From CAVXTT01 sp963764685 (GTDB lineage Bacteria > Bacteroidota > Ignavibacteria > Ignavibacteriales > Ignavibacteriaceae), in the NCBI GenBank assembly GCA_963764685.1, contig CAVXTT010000021.1, forward strand, positions 124,001 to 188,000: DNA of 64,000 nucleotides, in the 5' to 3' direction. The notes below the pieces were generated by a model. It was given only the letters and a program-made list of their open reading frames with translations. It was not told the DNA's origin and did no database searches. Positions 47,187-58,000 of the stretch are shown piece by piece; positions within the stretch are counted from its first letter, which is position 1, and each line of letters starts with the position of its first letter. A program made the translations under genes and the position numbers.

Positions 47187-48305
47187 TTAAAATTCATAAT
47201 TGTAATTAAAACTTAAACCGAAAAGTTTCTGGGAGAAATCTTTCTCGGATGAAACGAAGCTCTGGTTTATTTTTACGCTGGTTTCAGCATCTCTGCTCAC
47301 AGTTCTGAAAAAAGCAGTTATGAGAATATTTTCCATAATGGACACAGCATATGAAACTTCCAGGGTATAATATTTATCATACCGGCCAGCGTGGTATCTG
47401 TCGGCGATATCAGTTTCAGGTGCAGTATAATCACGTCTGCTGAACTCGCCGGTAAGACCAAGGCTATTATCTAAATTAAACACGGAGGGAAGCTGTAAAT
47501 TTAATCCGGCAGAAATTATATGTTCTGCATATGATCCATTACCGTCATCTGAATTTTCCTTTGTCTCCCCCGCTTCATCATATCCTTTTGCATTGGAAGT
47601 CACATATTTGTAGCCCGCATCGGCAGAAATTTTTCGCGTGATTTGATGAAAGCCCCTGATACCGTATAAATAATTCTTACAGTCATACTCGGTAAAATGC
47701 TCATTATGAAAATAATTCATATAGGAGAAATATCCTCTGAATCTGGTCTCAGGAAATAATTTATACTGTAGCCATGTACTTAAATCATTTTTTGCATAAC
47801 TGAACGGCATAAATGTCTCCGGAGTATAACCCAGCTGCCTGACCCAGTCATCATCCCTATAATGTTTAACATAAAAATCGGGGAGATGTGTATACGAAAT
47901 CATTATACTTGCAGGGGAGGAAAGATATTGCTGAAGGCTTAATGAAAATGAGGACCAGGATTTAATGGGGTTATAAGTATAAGAATTATATCCTGCTGAA
48001 GCTGAAAAAATTGAATTTAGATTCCTAATAAATTGATACGAAAAAGAAAACTTGAGATCGTATTCCATAACCAGGTCATCATAACGGTTTATATGGAATC
48101 TTCCGGGGTCTTCGTTGTTGAGGAATTCCTCAATGAACTGATCAGAATTTTTCAGAATATTATTATCGTAATAAGAACTCAATGACAGTCCCATATCCCA
48201 GGGCCTGGTTTTTTTCTTCGGGTTATCTGCTCCGGGAATTTCCTTGCCAGAAGTCAATAACAGTAGGATGATCAGAATGCAAATATTCAGGGAACGTAAT
48301 TTCAT
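47187..48305 (-). CDS. Outer-membrane beta-barrel protein of the PGA operon
   Basis: This 372-residue protein has a signal peptide (LNICILIILLLLTSG) and then alternating aromatic-hydrophobic strands: MEYDLKFSFSYQF, IFSASAGYNSYTY, WSSFSLSLQQYLS, FRGYFSYMNYFHN, YTLEVSYAVSIM and KLFGLSFNYNYEF. It ends in Phe, the barrel-assembly signal. About 14-16 strands are implied. I do not recognise a named family. It sits 5 bases after the two-domain secreted protein, which starts 18 bases after the pgsW-like gene. I infer an outer-membrane conduit or anchor for poly-gamma-glutamate; a general porin is the alternative. Confidence 0.75.
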   Translation of the reverse strand: MKLRSLNICILIILLLLTSGKEIPGADNPKKKTRPWDMGLSLSSYYDNNILKNSDQFIEEFLNNEDPGRFHINRYDDLVMEYDLKFSFSYQFIRNLNSIFSASAGYNSYTYNPIKSWSSFSLSLQQYLSSPASIMISYTHLPDFYVKHYRDDDWVRQLGYTPETFMPFSYAKNDLSTWLQYKLFPETRFRGYFSYMNYFHNEHFTEYDCKNYLYGIRGFHQITRKISADAGYKYVTSNAKGYDEAGETKENSDDGNGSYAEHIISAGLNLQLPSVFNLDNSLGLTGEFSRRDYTAPETDIADRYHAGRYDKYYTLEVSYAVSIMENILITAFFRTVSRDAETSVKINQSFVSSEKDFSQKLFGLSFNYNYEF

Positions 48306-48310
48306 TATAA

Positions 48311-49210
48311 TTATTTACCTAATTTTATATCTTTTTTAGGGAAAAACACTTTACCAAGGAGGGTTGCTTTATCTTTATCCAGTGGAATAATTTCATAATT
48401 ATGAGTTCCTGAAGGAACCTCTATAACAATTTCCTTTGCTCGCCCCGGAACTTTTTTTCGTTCTTTTTGATAAACCGCAGTTTCCGACCTCACACTATTC
48501 AATTGAAAGGTATTTTTAAGTTTCCCGTCTTCATTAACTTTCAGACGGTAGAATATTGTCCCCTTCATATTATAATGATTTTCAACTCTTGTGAGTACTT
48601 TTAATTTTGTAGGCCCTGTAATTTTAACCTTAAGCGGTTTCGATTCGGAGAACCTGAAATAATCAACTATTTGTTCACCGGAAATTATATTCACAGGCTC
48701 ATTAGGAACTAAAGGAGTCATTGACACCCAGTTCGTCTTTTTTTGCTTAGAGGGGGTGAATATATATCTGGCATCGACTTTAATTTTACCGTTTCCTCCC
48801 CAAACCTGGATCGTATGCTCTCCCTCTGTTAAGTCCAAAGTTATAACAAAATCTTGTCCCGGCAATCCTGATGAAGGGTTTTTGTATTTTGAATTCTGAG
48901 CTTTAGTAACTTTTTTTGCTTTTGTTTCTATCTTATTAGTTCCATCTATTCTATAAAATACAGAGAAATCTACTTCCTGCTGTTTTTCGGAAGTAAATCT
49001 TGCACGTGTAATAAGTTTTAATTTTCCCGGTCCGGAAACCTGAAGTAAATTTTCTTTAACCATGTCCAGTGCGAAATATTCGCGGCTTTTACCGGATATA
49101 TAAATAGTGGTTTTACTTTTTATATTAACTGGTTTTATTACTTTGTTTTGCGCCTGGATGGTAACTAAAGAAAATAATAAGATTAGAATTGAAGAAAGTA
49201 GATATTTCAT
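48311..49210 (-). CDS. Secreted protein of two tandem related halves, PGA operon
   Basis: The 299-residue protein starts with a signal peptide (MKYLLSSILILLFSLVTIQA). Two halves repeat the same layout. Half 1 (about 25-160): REYFALDMVKENLLQVSGPG, KLKLITRARF, FYRIDG, FVITLDLTEGEHTIQVWG, DARYIF. Half 2 (about 168-295): DYFRFSESKPLKVKITGPT, KLKVLTRVEN, FYRLKV, IVIEVPSGTHNYEIIP, GKVFFP. Each looks like a small beta-sandwich. No family name comes to mind. Between pgsW-like and barrel genes it may be a periplasmic adaptor for the polymer or the barrel. Confidence 0.75.
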   Translation of the reverse strand: MKYLLSSILILLFSLVTIQAQNKVIKPVNIKSKTTIYISGKSREYFALDMVKENLLQVSGPGKLKLITRARFTSEKQQEVDFSVFYRIDGTNKIETKAKKVTKAQNSKYKNPSSGLPGQDFVITLDLTEGEHTIQVWGGNGKIKVDARYIFTPSKQKKTNWVSMTPLVPNEPVNIISGEQIVDYFRFSESKPLKVKITGPTKLKVLTRVENHYNMKGTIFYRLKVNEDGKLKNTFQLNSVRSETAVYQKERKKVPGRAKEIVIEVPSGTHNYEIIPLDKDKATLLGKVFFPKKDIKLGK

Positions 49211-49228
49211 AATAACCTGAAGGAGTAT

Positions 49229-50392
49229 TTAGATTTGAATTTCATCCCCTATATCCTGCGAAACTCTTTTCTCAATTGGAATAATCTCACTCCCCAGCTT
49301 ATGTCTTTTCTTTTCCAATAAAAAAACAATCAGAATAAAGAGAGAGAGCACTGCTGTAACAATAATAGTCAGAATTACATTGTACTGTCTTTTAACAAAA
49401 ATTTCCCCTTCACCCGGCTTCGGAAGAGGTTCAGGACTTACCGGCAACCCATATATTTTTGCGAGCTGAGGAATATTCAGCAAATGTATAACGGGAATTT
49501 TTCGATCTGCCATTCTGATCAGCACACCCCTTGCGGGAAAATTCTTCATAGGGAGCACTCTTGTAAGCCCACTGGGAATAAACTCTTCATTTTCGATAGC
49601 ACCTAAAGCCGAGATACCTCCACCAACATTTATAAAAGCCTTTATTGGTTTACCATTAAGTTCCCTTTTATATATTTCCATTCTTCTGCTTATGCTCCCC
49701 TCAAGATATTCTTCTTTTATCAGCTCGACTCCATTTCTTGAAATTGCATTTTCAATTAAAGCCCTTCCATCAGGTGATAATCCTCTCCCTTTATCCAAGC
49801 CTCCCCCTAATGATGCAGCAACCGATTTGTTAGAAAAAATCCCGGCCTGTAATAAAATATTCTCCATATCCAGCCAGGTAAAATAGGGATCATTTGCTCC
49901 CCAATTCGAAGACCCTACAGAGGAGATAATTACTGGTTTAAGCTTAAGAGTTTGAACGGCTGCCAGGACTGAAATATTCATACCCGGTATTGATCCTGTA
50001 AAAGAGATTGCAATCTTATCGCCTGCTTTTAGCTCAGCTTCTTTTAACATATCGACAATTACAGCAGCGAAATTCGGATTTGTTGCTGTAAGTTTTGATT
50101 CTATATATCCCCTGTCTGTAGTTATTGGTGTTATATCCTGACCGATAAGGGCTGTAGCATTAGGATCATTTAATACATCAATGAAAATACTCTTTTGGAG
50201 CCGGTAATTCTTTAAATACTCTGCTGCGCTTTTTGATAATCGGGAAGCTTCAAGCTTTTGCTGGTACCATTTCTTCTGTACATCAACTTTATTGTACTCA
50301 ACAGCGAGAAATGCCAGCAATGAAAAGAAAGTAAGCAGACCCAGAACACTCTTTGACTTTGCACTAAAGCCATTCATTTTTCCAAAGGTCAT
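49229..50392 (-). CDS. pgsW: Poly-gamma-glutamate system protein (TIGR04332, PgsW-like)
   Basis: This 387-residue protein has an N-terminal membrane helix (VLGLLTFFSLLAFLAVEY), an extracytoplasmic domain with FAAVIVDMLKEAELKAGDKI, ISSVGSSNWGANDPYFTWLD and AFINVGGGISALG, and a C-terminal membrane helix (VILTIIVTAVLSLFILIVFL). This is the layout of the TIGR04332 family, found next to pgsB-pgsC. Its role is unproven; it may regulate or couple synthesis to export. It overlaps pgsC by 4 bases. The symbol pgsW follows usage in annotation and is the least certain name here. Confidence 0.8.
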   Translation of the reverse strand: MTFGKMNGFSAKSKSVLGLLTFFSLLAFLAVEYNKVDVQKKWYQQKLEASRLSKSAAEYLKNYRLQKSIFIDVLNDPNATALIGQDITPITTDRGYIESKLTATNPNFAAVIVDMLKEAELKAGDKIAISFTGSIPGMNISVLAAVQTLKLKPVIISSVGSSNWGANDPYFTWLDMENILLQAGIFSNKSVAASLGGGLDKGRGLSPDGRALIENAISRNGVELIKEEYLEGSISRRMEIYKRELNGKPIKAFINVGGGISALGAIENEEFIPSGLTRVLPMKNFPARGVLIRMADRKIPVIHLLNIPQLAKIYGLPVSPEPLPKPGEGEIFVKRQYNVILTIIVTAVLSLFILIVFLLEKKRHKLGSEIIPIEKRVSQDIGDEIQI

Positions 50393-50841
50393 ATCGTAAA
50401 GAGCTCCCCGTTAAATAAAATTATTACGAGCAGTCTTACCAGTACTGCGGTAATAAACAAAACACACAGCGTTCTGAAAATACCCTGTTTTCCAAACCAG
50501 TGTGCAATTAAACCCGGTACAACCCACCCTACTGCCTGAAGCTGAACAGTACTTGTGGTAAGGTCAATCACTAAAAATAACCTGGAAGCATTCGCCAGAA
50601 GGCAGCCTATAAGAAGACACATCACCATTTGTCTTCTGCCATAAAGAAAGGTATAACGGCTAAGAATTTTTATTATTAAAAATGTAGCAGTACTTACAAG
50701 AAGAATTCCGGCAAGGCGGTCGGGTTCAGCAAGTTGTAATGCAATGTAACCGGGCACTACTATTCCACCCGCAGCTAAACCGAAAACTTCGTAAGAAAGA
50801 AGGCTGAGAATTAAACCGAGAGTTACTGCTAACTCAACCAT
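50389..50841 (-). CDS. pgsC: Poly-gamma-glutamate synthase membrane subunit PgsC/CapC
   Basis: This 150-residue protein has four or five membrane helices and the family start ELAVTLGLILSLLSYEVFGL, then GGIVVPGYIALQL and a final VGWVVPGLIAHWFGKQGIF. PgsC forms the membrane part of the PGA synthase with PgsB. Length equals that of the Bacillus protein (about 149). It overlaps pgsB by 8 bases and pgsW by 4, a sign of tight coupling. Confidence 0.93.
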   Translation of the reverse strand: MVELAVTLGLILSLLSYEVFGLAAGGIVVPGYIALQLAEPDRLAGILLVSTATFLIIKILSRYTFLYGRRQMVMCLLIGCLLANASRLFLVIDLTTSTVQLQAVGWVVPGLIAHWFGKQGIFRTLCVLFITAVLVRLLVIILFNGELFTI

Positions 50842-52024
50842 ATACGAGACTCCTGTTTTCGAAATGTTTTACCACTTGTGCTCCCATACCTCCGATATTT
50901 CCAACTGCCAATACGCCAGCCATTCTATTTGTCAGGTTGAGTACTGATTCAAATACAACATCAGGTTCACACCAGCCGAGATTTATAATTTTATTTTCAC
51001 GGAAACCAAAGGACACGCACATCTTTTCTACTATATCTGTGGACTGCCCGATTAAAATCAGGTAGTCTGCTTCATCTCCGATCTCTCTGCCGCACATTTC
51101 AGATAACTGTCTTGCCCTGTCAAGCCTGTCCTGCCTTGTATTAAGGATAATGATCTTTATTCCCGGGAGCCTTCCTTCAATGTTTAATTTTTTCCAGATC
51201 ATTAAGGTAGATTTAGGATCATTGGCAGCAAAACCATTGTAAAAGTTTATCTCCTGCCCGGGAGGTACCTGAATTACATAACTGCTTAAAGCTCCTGCAT
51301 CAGGATTAGCTTTGTACATACCTTTCAATGCCACGGAACGATCAATACCAAGATGCTCACATACTGCAAGTGCAAGTGCAACATTTTCTTTGTGCTCAAT
51401 ATATCCGAAACCTGATAACTCGTCGTCTGTTACCGAATCGGGCTCTGAAACATACATTTTCGTTTTTTTAGTGTCTGCTATCTTTTGTAACAAATGCTGA
51501 TTTTCCGTCTCAGAAGTAAACAAATAGTTATTTGCAGGAATGGTTCTGCCGAGAACTTCAGCAATCTCCGGAATTGAATACCCCATTACGTCAATATGAT
51601 CAAGTCTTACATTGGTAATGACACCAACGGTAGCGTGTATCATTTGGTTTTCCGTAATTGACTGATATTGCGGTTCAAGAGCCATACATTCAATAACCAG
51701 GGCATCGGCTTTCCTTTTTGATGCGAACTTTACAATATTCAGCTGCTCAAGAATGTTCGCATTTGCCTTTCTGTAAATAGCAGTTTCTGTTCCGTCTTCA
51801 AGAATTAAACGCGGATATGTTCCGGTAACTTTTGTAATAGCCTTAATACCGCCGCTGTTAAGTCCTGCGCCAATTAACCTGGTAACGCTGGATTTTCCTC
51901 TTGTCCCGTTTATATGTATTCTAACGGGGATAGAATATATTCTTCGCTGATGAAGAAAATATTCCAGCAGTCCTAAGAGTACAGCAGCTGCAAACAAAAC
52001 TATAAGCAGAATAAACACCTGCAT
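50834..52024 (-). CDS. pgsB: Poly-gamma-glutamate synthase ATP-dependent ligase PgsB/CapB
   Basis: PgsB polymerises glutamate through its gamma-carboxyl with ATP. The 396-residue protein (Bacillus PgsB is about 393) has a membrane helix (residues 3-22), the Mur-ligase-like P-loop GTRGKSSVTRL (40-50), ALVIECMALEPQYQ, VGVITNVRLDHIDVMG and the domain-end IILNTRQDRLDRARQL. All family blocks are present and unbroken. It starts 3 bases after the CapA-like gene stops. Confidence 0.96.
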   Translation of the reverse strand: MQVFILLIVLFAAAVLLGLLEYFLHQRRIYSIPVRIHINGTRGKSSVTRLIGAGLNSGGIKAITKVTGTYPRLILEDGTETAIYRKANANILEQLNIVKFASKRKADALVIECMALEPQYQSITENQMIHATVGVITNVRLDHIDVMGYSIPEIAEVLGRTIPANNYLFTSETENQHLLQKIADTKKTKMYVSEPDSVTDDELSGFGYIEHKENVALALAVCEHLGIDRSVALKGMYKANPDAGALSSYVIQVPPGQEINFYNGFAANDPKSTLMIWKKLNIEGRLPGIKIIILNTRQDRLDRARQLSEMCGREIGDEADYLILIGQSTDIVEKMCVSFGFRENKIINLGWCEPDVVFESVLNLTNRMAGVLAVGNIGGMGAQVVKHFENRSLVYG

Positions 52025-52027
52025 AAA

Positions 52028-55022
52028 TTATCTCAGCACCATTAATTTTTTAGTTATTGAAGCTCCGCCTGATTCTAACCTGTAGAAATAAATTCCGGAA
52101 CTAACAAGTCTGCCGCTGTTATCATCCCCTTTCCAGGTAACCATATTTTTGCCACGGCTGCCCAGGCCATTCATTAAAGTTTTAACTTCCTGCCCCAGGA
52201 TATTATAAACTTTTAAGCTGATATTGCCGGGGTTAGGTAATTCAAATTCAATTTTTGTTGAGGGGTTGAACGGATTAGGATAGTTCTGTGATAACATAAA
52301 CTTCTGCGGTAACAATTCCACCGCTTCGGATGATGTAGGAATATAATCCTCAAATGAAGTTGCAATGTATACAAGTCGGGCACTTAAAGTCTGATTATCA
52401 TTGCTTAGCTGGATCCAGTAATAGTCATTTGGATATATAATTTCTAAAAATGGAGAATAATTCTGCCAGTCTGTCCATTCAATAATTCCGGTATCATCAA
52501 ACCAGGAATAAGAAGTACCCGATTGAGGAGCATCCGTCCGAAGCCTTATGTTTATAAAATCTGCATTTGAAGGAAGATTGAAGTCAGCCGTATAAAACTT
52601 CCAGGCTGAATTGCTTGCCGTATCGGCAATTATTTCTACTGAACCAACCGGAGATGTCGAAGTACGTGATTCAAAAAATTGAGTTAAAATCCCTGCACCC
52701 GACAAATTCTCTGTTTTAATATATGAATGGAGTGTATAGGATGAACTGTCTGAATAAATCAGAAAATTTTCCTCAAGATTTGTATTAAGGGGCAGTAGAC
52801 CAGCTGTTCTTTTCTGACACAAGGATCGGGAGCCTTTATGACTCTGCGAGGTATCATACCATTCATCAGGATGATTTATTTCCCAGAGTGAGCATCCTTC
52901 ATCCTCAAAATTACCGAACCATATTAATTGCTTTCCCAGACGGAAATGCCAGGAGCCGTGAGGCTGCAATGATTCAATTGATGAAATGCTTCCGATTCTG
53001 TCAAGCGGCAGCGGATCAGAAACAGCAGTACCATTTTTTAGTTCAAGAGTAATATGTTCCTCAATTGTAGAGTGGGCTGGCTGAATGGTTGTTGAATCGA
53101 GAACAATTTCTGCTGTTACACTGTCCCTGTCAACCCAGCAGGTAAGTATCCATAGCTCGTGATTTTGCCGCAAGATCATCAAGCATATAGAGCCCGAATT
53201 CACCTGAAGCTTTTTGGGGAACATAATCATCAATATAAACGGGTATGACAGTATAATTATATATACCGCTTTGATTAACACTGGCATTCAGGATCATTGA
53301 TGGATATGTCTCGGGATAATCAAGATCAAATATAAAATTACCGAGAGAATGTGCTATTAGTTTATTCTTATAAACTTCAAATCCGTGGATAATATGGGGG
53401 TGATGACAGATGACAGCATCAGCACCATTATCAATTGCAAATCTGCGTAATTCCCTGTCGGCATCAGCAGGAGAAAATGAAGGAGAATAGAACTCTGCTT
53501 CAGGATCACTTGATTCAGGGGCGGTGGAATATTCACTTCCTGAATGCATTTCCAGGATCACTATATCTGCAACATCCCTTACCGAGTTGATTTGTTGAAC
53601 TATATTAAATTCAGTAAGATTAGCAAAACCGGGTTTATTAAAACCGGCATCCAGATAAGGCTGGTAATTATTATACTGTCCTGTCCGGTCACTGCTTCCG
53701 AGAAAGGCAAAGTTTAGTCCTGACTTCGAAAAGAAAGCAGGCTGGGAAGCTTCATACGAGTCCATGCCTGCACCAAACCATATTACATTATTATCGTGTA
53801 CCACTGACTGTGTTTCCTGCAAACCCTCTTCACCGTAATCAAGAATATGATTATTCGCAATTGTAACCAGGTCTATACCCCCATATTTTAATGCAGCGGC
53901 GTGCTGAGGTGAACCTTTAAGTAATATTGGTTTTGTAGGATGAGCATTATTGCTGGTGGTAAGGGGACATTCCAAATTTGCCACTGTTATATCAGCTGCA
54001 TCCTGAAGATAAGCACTCGTCGGATCGAAGAGAGATTGATATCCGTATTGGTTTATATATGTTTGAATTCTCCTCGCGAACATTATATCCCCAGTGAAGT
54101 TTAATGTTACAGGGAATGAAGTCTCACCTGAATCAACTGTTATTCTGCAGGATGCGCTTCCCGATTTCCCTGTCGGATCGGTTACCCTCAGAAATACTGT
54201 ATAATCATGATCATCTTCAACCAGGAAAGTATGGAAAGGATTACCAAAGCTGCTGGTGGAATCATCACCGAAATTCCAAAAGAATGAATGAAATTGACTA
54301 TCGGGATCATATACAAGGGATGTGAATTGAACATCAACACTAAGAAGTCCCTCACCATTCCTGTAGAGGTCTCCGAGGGAATATTGTATAGTGACCTCAG
54401 GGGCAATAGGAAGATCCCCGGTAATATCTATTACTTCATCAAAGTATACTGTACCAGAACTGCCGTAATCCCGGTCATTAATAAAAATTATTCCCTTAAT
54501 CTCAGGGAGGTATCCGAATTTTGCAATCCAGTCATCGGCAACCGGGAGCTGATAAGTATTCCAGGTATTTGTTGGGAAGGCTCCCTGATAAACGGTAATC
54601 CAAATCAACGGATCTACCTGCTCTGTTCCTGCAAGTGAATAATACAGCGTATTTATTGAATCAGTTACGGCAAAACCCTGTATCTCTGCAACACTCTGGA
54701 TATAACAGGCAACCTGCCAAACATCCCCTGAATCGAGTAATACCGGCTGTATAGTATCCAATTTCCAGGTATTACCGTAAAGTTTTAATGAATAAGGAGA
54801 GTTGTGGAAAGTAATTGTATTGCTTAAAGACCAGGAGGTAGGATTAAGATCCTGATCGGCCCAGGATAATAAATTGACCTGACCGTCGTCGAAGTTTTCA
54901 ATAGTATCGGCATCAGCCGTTACTTCATTCAAAGGTCCCTGATTAAATAAACCTGACGCAGCGAATGTGAAGTGAAAGCTTAAAAGAAAAAGGACAAGAA
55001 CCAGAGTTGTTGATTTGAACAC
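52028..55022 (-). CDS. CapA/PgsA-like PGA protein with PKD domain and T9SS sorting domain (one frameshift)
   Basis: Dropping one G (CCC at 53134-53136 on the plus strand) joins two frames into a 997-residue protein. Signal peptide MFKSTTLVLVLFLLSF is followed by a jelly-roll-like segment (about 40-200), a PKD domain (FWNFGDDSTSSFGNPFHTFL) and the CapA fold: NFTGDIMFARRI, ANLECPLTTS, VTIANNHILDYGEEGLQET, ICHHPHIIHG and IAHSLGNFIFDLD. A second carbohydrate-binding-like region and a T9SS type A domain (NYPNPFNPSTKIEFEL to KKLMVLR) end it. CapA/PgsA normally is membrane-anchored and links the synthase to polymer at the cell face; here it appears to be exported to the surface. It is 3 bases before pgsB. 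Confidence 0.9.
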
Positions 55023-55057
55023 GAAATAACTAAATGAAAGGGAAGATTTCAGTTAAA

Positions 55058-55081
55058 GAGGCAGGCGGTAAAACCTGCCTC
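55058..55081. repeat. GGCAGG-type palindrome between the C25 and CapA genes
   Basis: GAGGCAGG (55058-55065) and CCTGCCTC (55074-55081) form a perfect 8-bp stem with an 8-base loop in the 70-bp gap. On the minus strand it is followed only by TTTAA, so it is at best a weak attenuator. Confidence 0.55.
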
Positions 55082-55092
55082 TCATTTTTTAT

Positions 55093-58000
55093 TTATTTTA
55101 ACAGCATCATTTTCTTTACCTGAACAAAATCGCCTGCCTGGAGTTTATAAAAATATACACCTGAGCTGACAAGTTGACCGAAATCATTCCTGCCATCCCA
55201 AATCGTTTCAAATCTTCCTGCCGGATGATAACCGTTAATCAAAGTTTTTACCAGTTGTCCATCCACTCTATAAATTTTAATAGCAGCGTTTCCTGCCTGC
55301 GGAATTGTGTAAGATATTCTGGTTGAAGGATTAAAAGGATTGGGATAGTTCTGTCCGAGAGAATATGTTGACAAAACATTACCATTTTTATTGTCGTCCT
55401 CAACAGAAACTATAACAGGCCCGAAAGTTGTAAACTTAATGGCAAACAAGTCACCGATTTCATTCGCGGTAACATCATATGTTTCATCAAACAGATAAAG
55501 CAGTCCCCTTGTTTCGCTCTGATCTTCAATACCTATAGTACAGCTTCCTGCTTCTACGATATTGTGATATTGGAAAAGAATTTCACCATCACCGGTTGGA
55601 GTAGGATAGAATGCAGGATCGAATAAAATAATTTGAAATGTTTCTTTATCATCCGGACTTACTACGTGAGGTACTTCCCACCATTCAATAATAAAGCGGT
55701 GCTGTGGTTCATCATAATAGTAAAGCAGTTTACCTGTTGTCGGTGCATTTGTAAACAGATCATCCCAGAATGCAGCAGACCATATTATTTATTGTATCGT
55801 TACAAGGCAGAGTTTTATTCAGAAATGAGGTCTGGGTACCAGATCCGAATGCAATCCATCCATCACTGCTAATTCTCACCTGGGTCTGGTTTACACCATA
55901 ATATTGAAAACCAAATGGAAGGTTCACTGTTTCGGTAAAATCATTTAGACCCACCGGCTTAGGTATTTCTGTCCCGATGCTGTTTATTTCCGCCCACCCA
56001 TATTGAGGCGCCTGCTGCCATAACACATCAGCACTGGAGTAAGCATAATAGCCATATTGATCAGGTCCTGTAGGATCAGGCGCCGAAGGCATCGCAACCG
56101 GAATTATCACATTTGAAACAATTGAATATGGATACAGCCCATTTGCAGTACTTAATTTTAATGTAAATGCTGCGTTATATTTAACGGGGCAATCCTCACT
56201 CACCTTAACTTCAAAGTAATCAGCTTCATTAATAAAACTGCTGTCGGGTAATAATGATTCAAATGAACCCAGAGAATCCAAAATAGTTATGTAAGGATCT
56301 GAAGATGAAAGAATGCCTGTTACGTCCGGTGCGTTGTCATCTCCTTTATTATGAATCTTGAATTTTACCTTGGCTGTTTCTCCCGGATCAAGTCTGAAAT
56401 TATATAACAGGTTTCCTGCATCATCAATTTCAGTTTGCGTTTGCTCCAACAGACATCCGTGAACCAAAACATCCTGGAAGTAATTCCAGGAATTACTACT
56501 GCTTGCCACATAGAGCTTGAAAGGTATAGAGAATCCTACCGGGCATTCTGGTTTTACATAAAACTGGAAAGGGGCACCGGTAACTGAATCATTCGGATTT
56601 ATTGTACCGAAATTAATCGAATCCTTCACCATTTGAATGTAAGTTATTGTATCAGGAACTGTCAACTTTGCGTATACGTTTGTTGATGGTACAGTTCCCC
56701 AATTCTTTAACTGATATTTAATAGTGCAGTTTTCATTAGGATTTACTAAACCATCGTTGTTCCCATCTATATCAGTTATTTCCGGGGTTCCGTTGGGAGA
56801 AACATTCTGTGTTCCCAGTATGACTTGTATTGAATCCTCGTGAGGTATAGAACTTGCGCCGCATACCGTTATATATAATTGACCCGGGGAGGTGGTAGTT
56901 AAATCCATAGTTAATCTCCCCTGTGCATTGGTAGTTCCATAGCTATAAACACCATTACCAGAAATTGTTACACGGGCATTACCAACAGGCATTCCGGTTG
57001 TAGTATCTGATACGGTAATCTGCGGCTGAGAAAAGCCTACCGGCAGAGTTTCAGGATGAGTTATTAGTACCTGTTTAGGAATATTTTTCCAGACGTGCAG
57101 ACTCGGATCACCCAGGACGCAATATACCCGGTAATGATATTCAACCCACATTACATTGCCGTAGACATTATACATGTATAATTTACCTCTAAGGAGCGCT
57201 TCACCCGGACTATCCATACCCTCCTGGTACATTCCAATATAAATACCTATATCAATCTTATTGTTATAGGTTGTATGTGTATTAGAAGTTGGGCCAACAA
57301 ATGCAACTCCGCCTCGCTGATCAACAGGAGTGCCTAATTCGATCCAGGCTTCACCAAAGCAATTATCGGTACCGGAAACATCAAACATCGCAACACCGCA
57401 TCCTATGCTGGTAACAAAAGTTAATTTTCTCCCGTTGTTTAAAGTATTTACTACCGAGGTTGTCATATCGTAGCAATGAGCCCACCACCCTGTACTCCAT
57501 CCTTCTCCCCTGTAATTCAACCAGCTCCTGCCGGCATTTAGTGCACCCACTACATCGCTTGTGCCATATAGACAGGGTGTTTTGCTCATCATTGTATCTA
57601 CGGTAGTAAAATGACCGTAATCCCTCATCATACTTGCTGCAAACCTTTTCGTTTCTACCTGTGATGGATAAGCGTCGTTTGAACACACTATGCCCCTGGT
57701 AAACCAATCTCCCCCTGCTAAATATGGATGTCTTTCATATTCCATAGCTTTGCTTACGAGTACCTGCAGTCGATAATCCCCCTGGTTTGTAAATCTGCCT
57801 ATCATCATTTCAGGAAAGTAATCGTTCCCCTCGAGTTCTACAAAATAATCTTCATAGGCAAAGGTGTAATCGTAGCTGATCCTTTTAATAGGCGCTATAC
57901 CATAGTCACCAACAATCAGAATATGAGTGGGGATTGTATCACCCCCATTATAATAAGCTAAAATGCAGTCTTTAACAGCAGTCGGATTATTTGATGAAGC

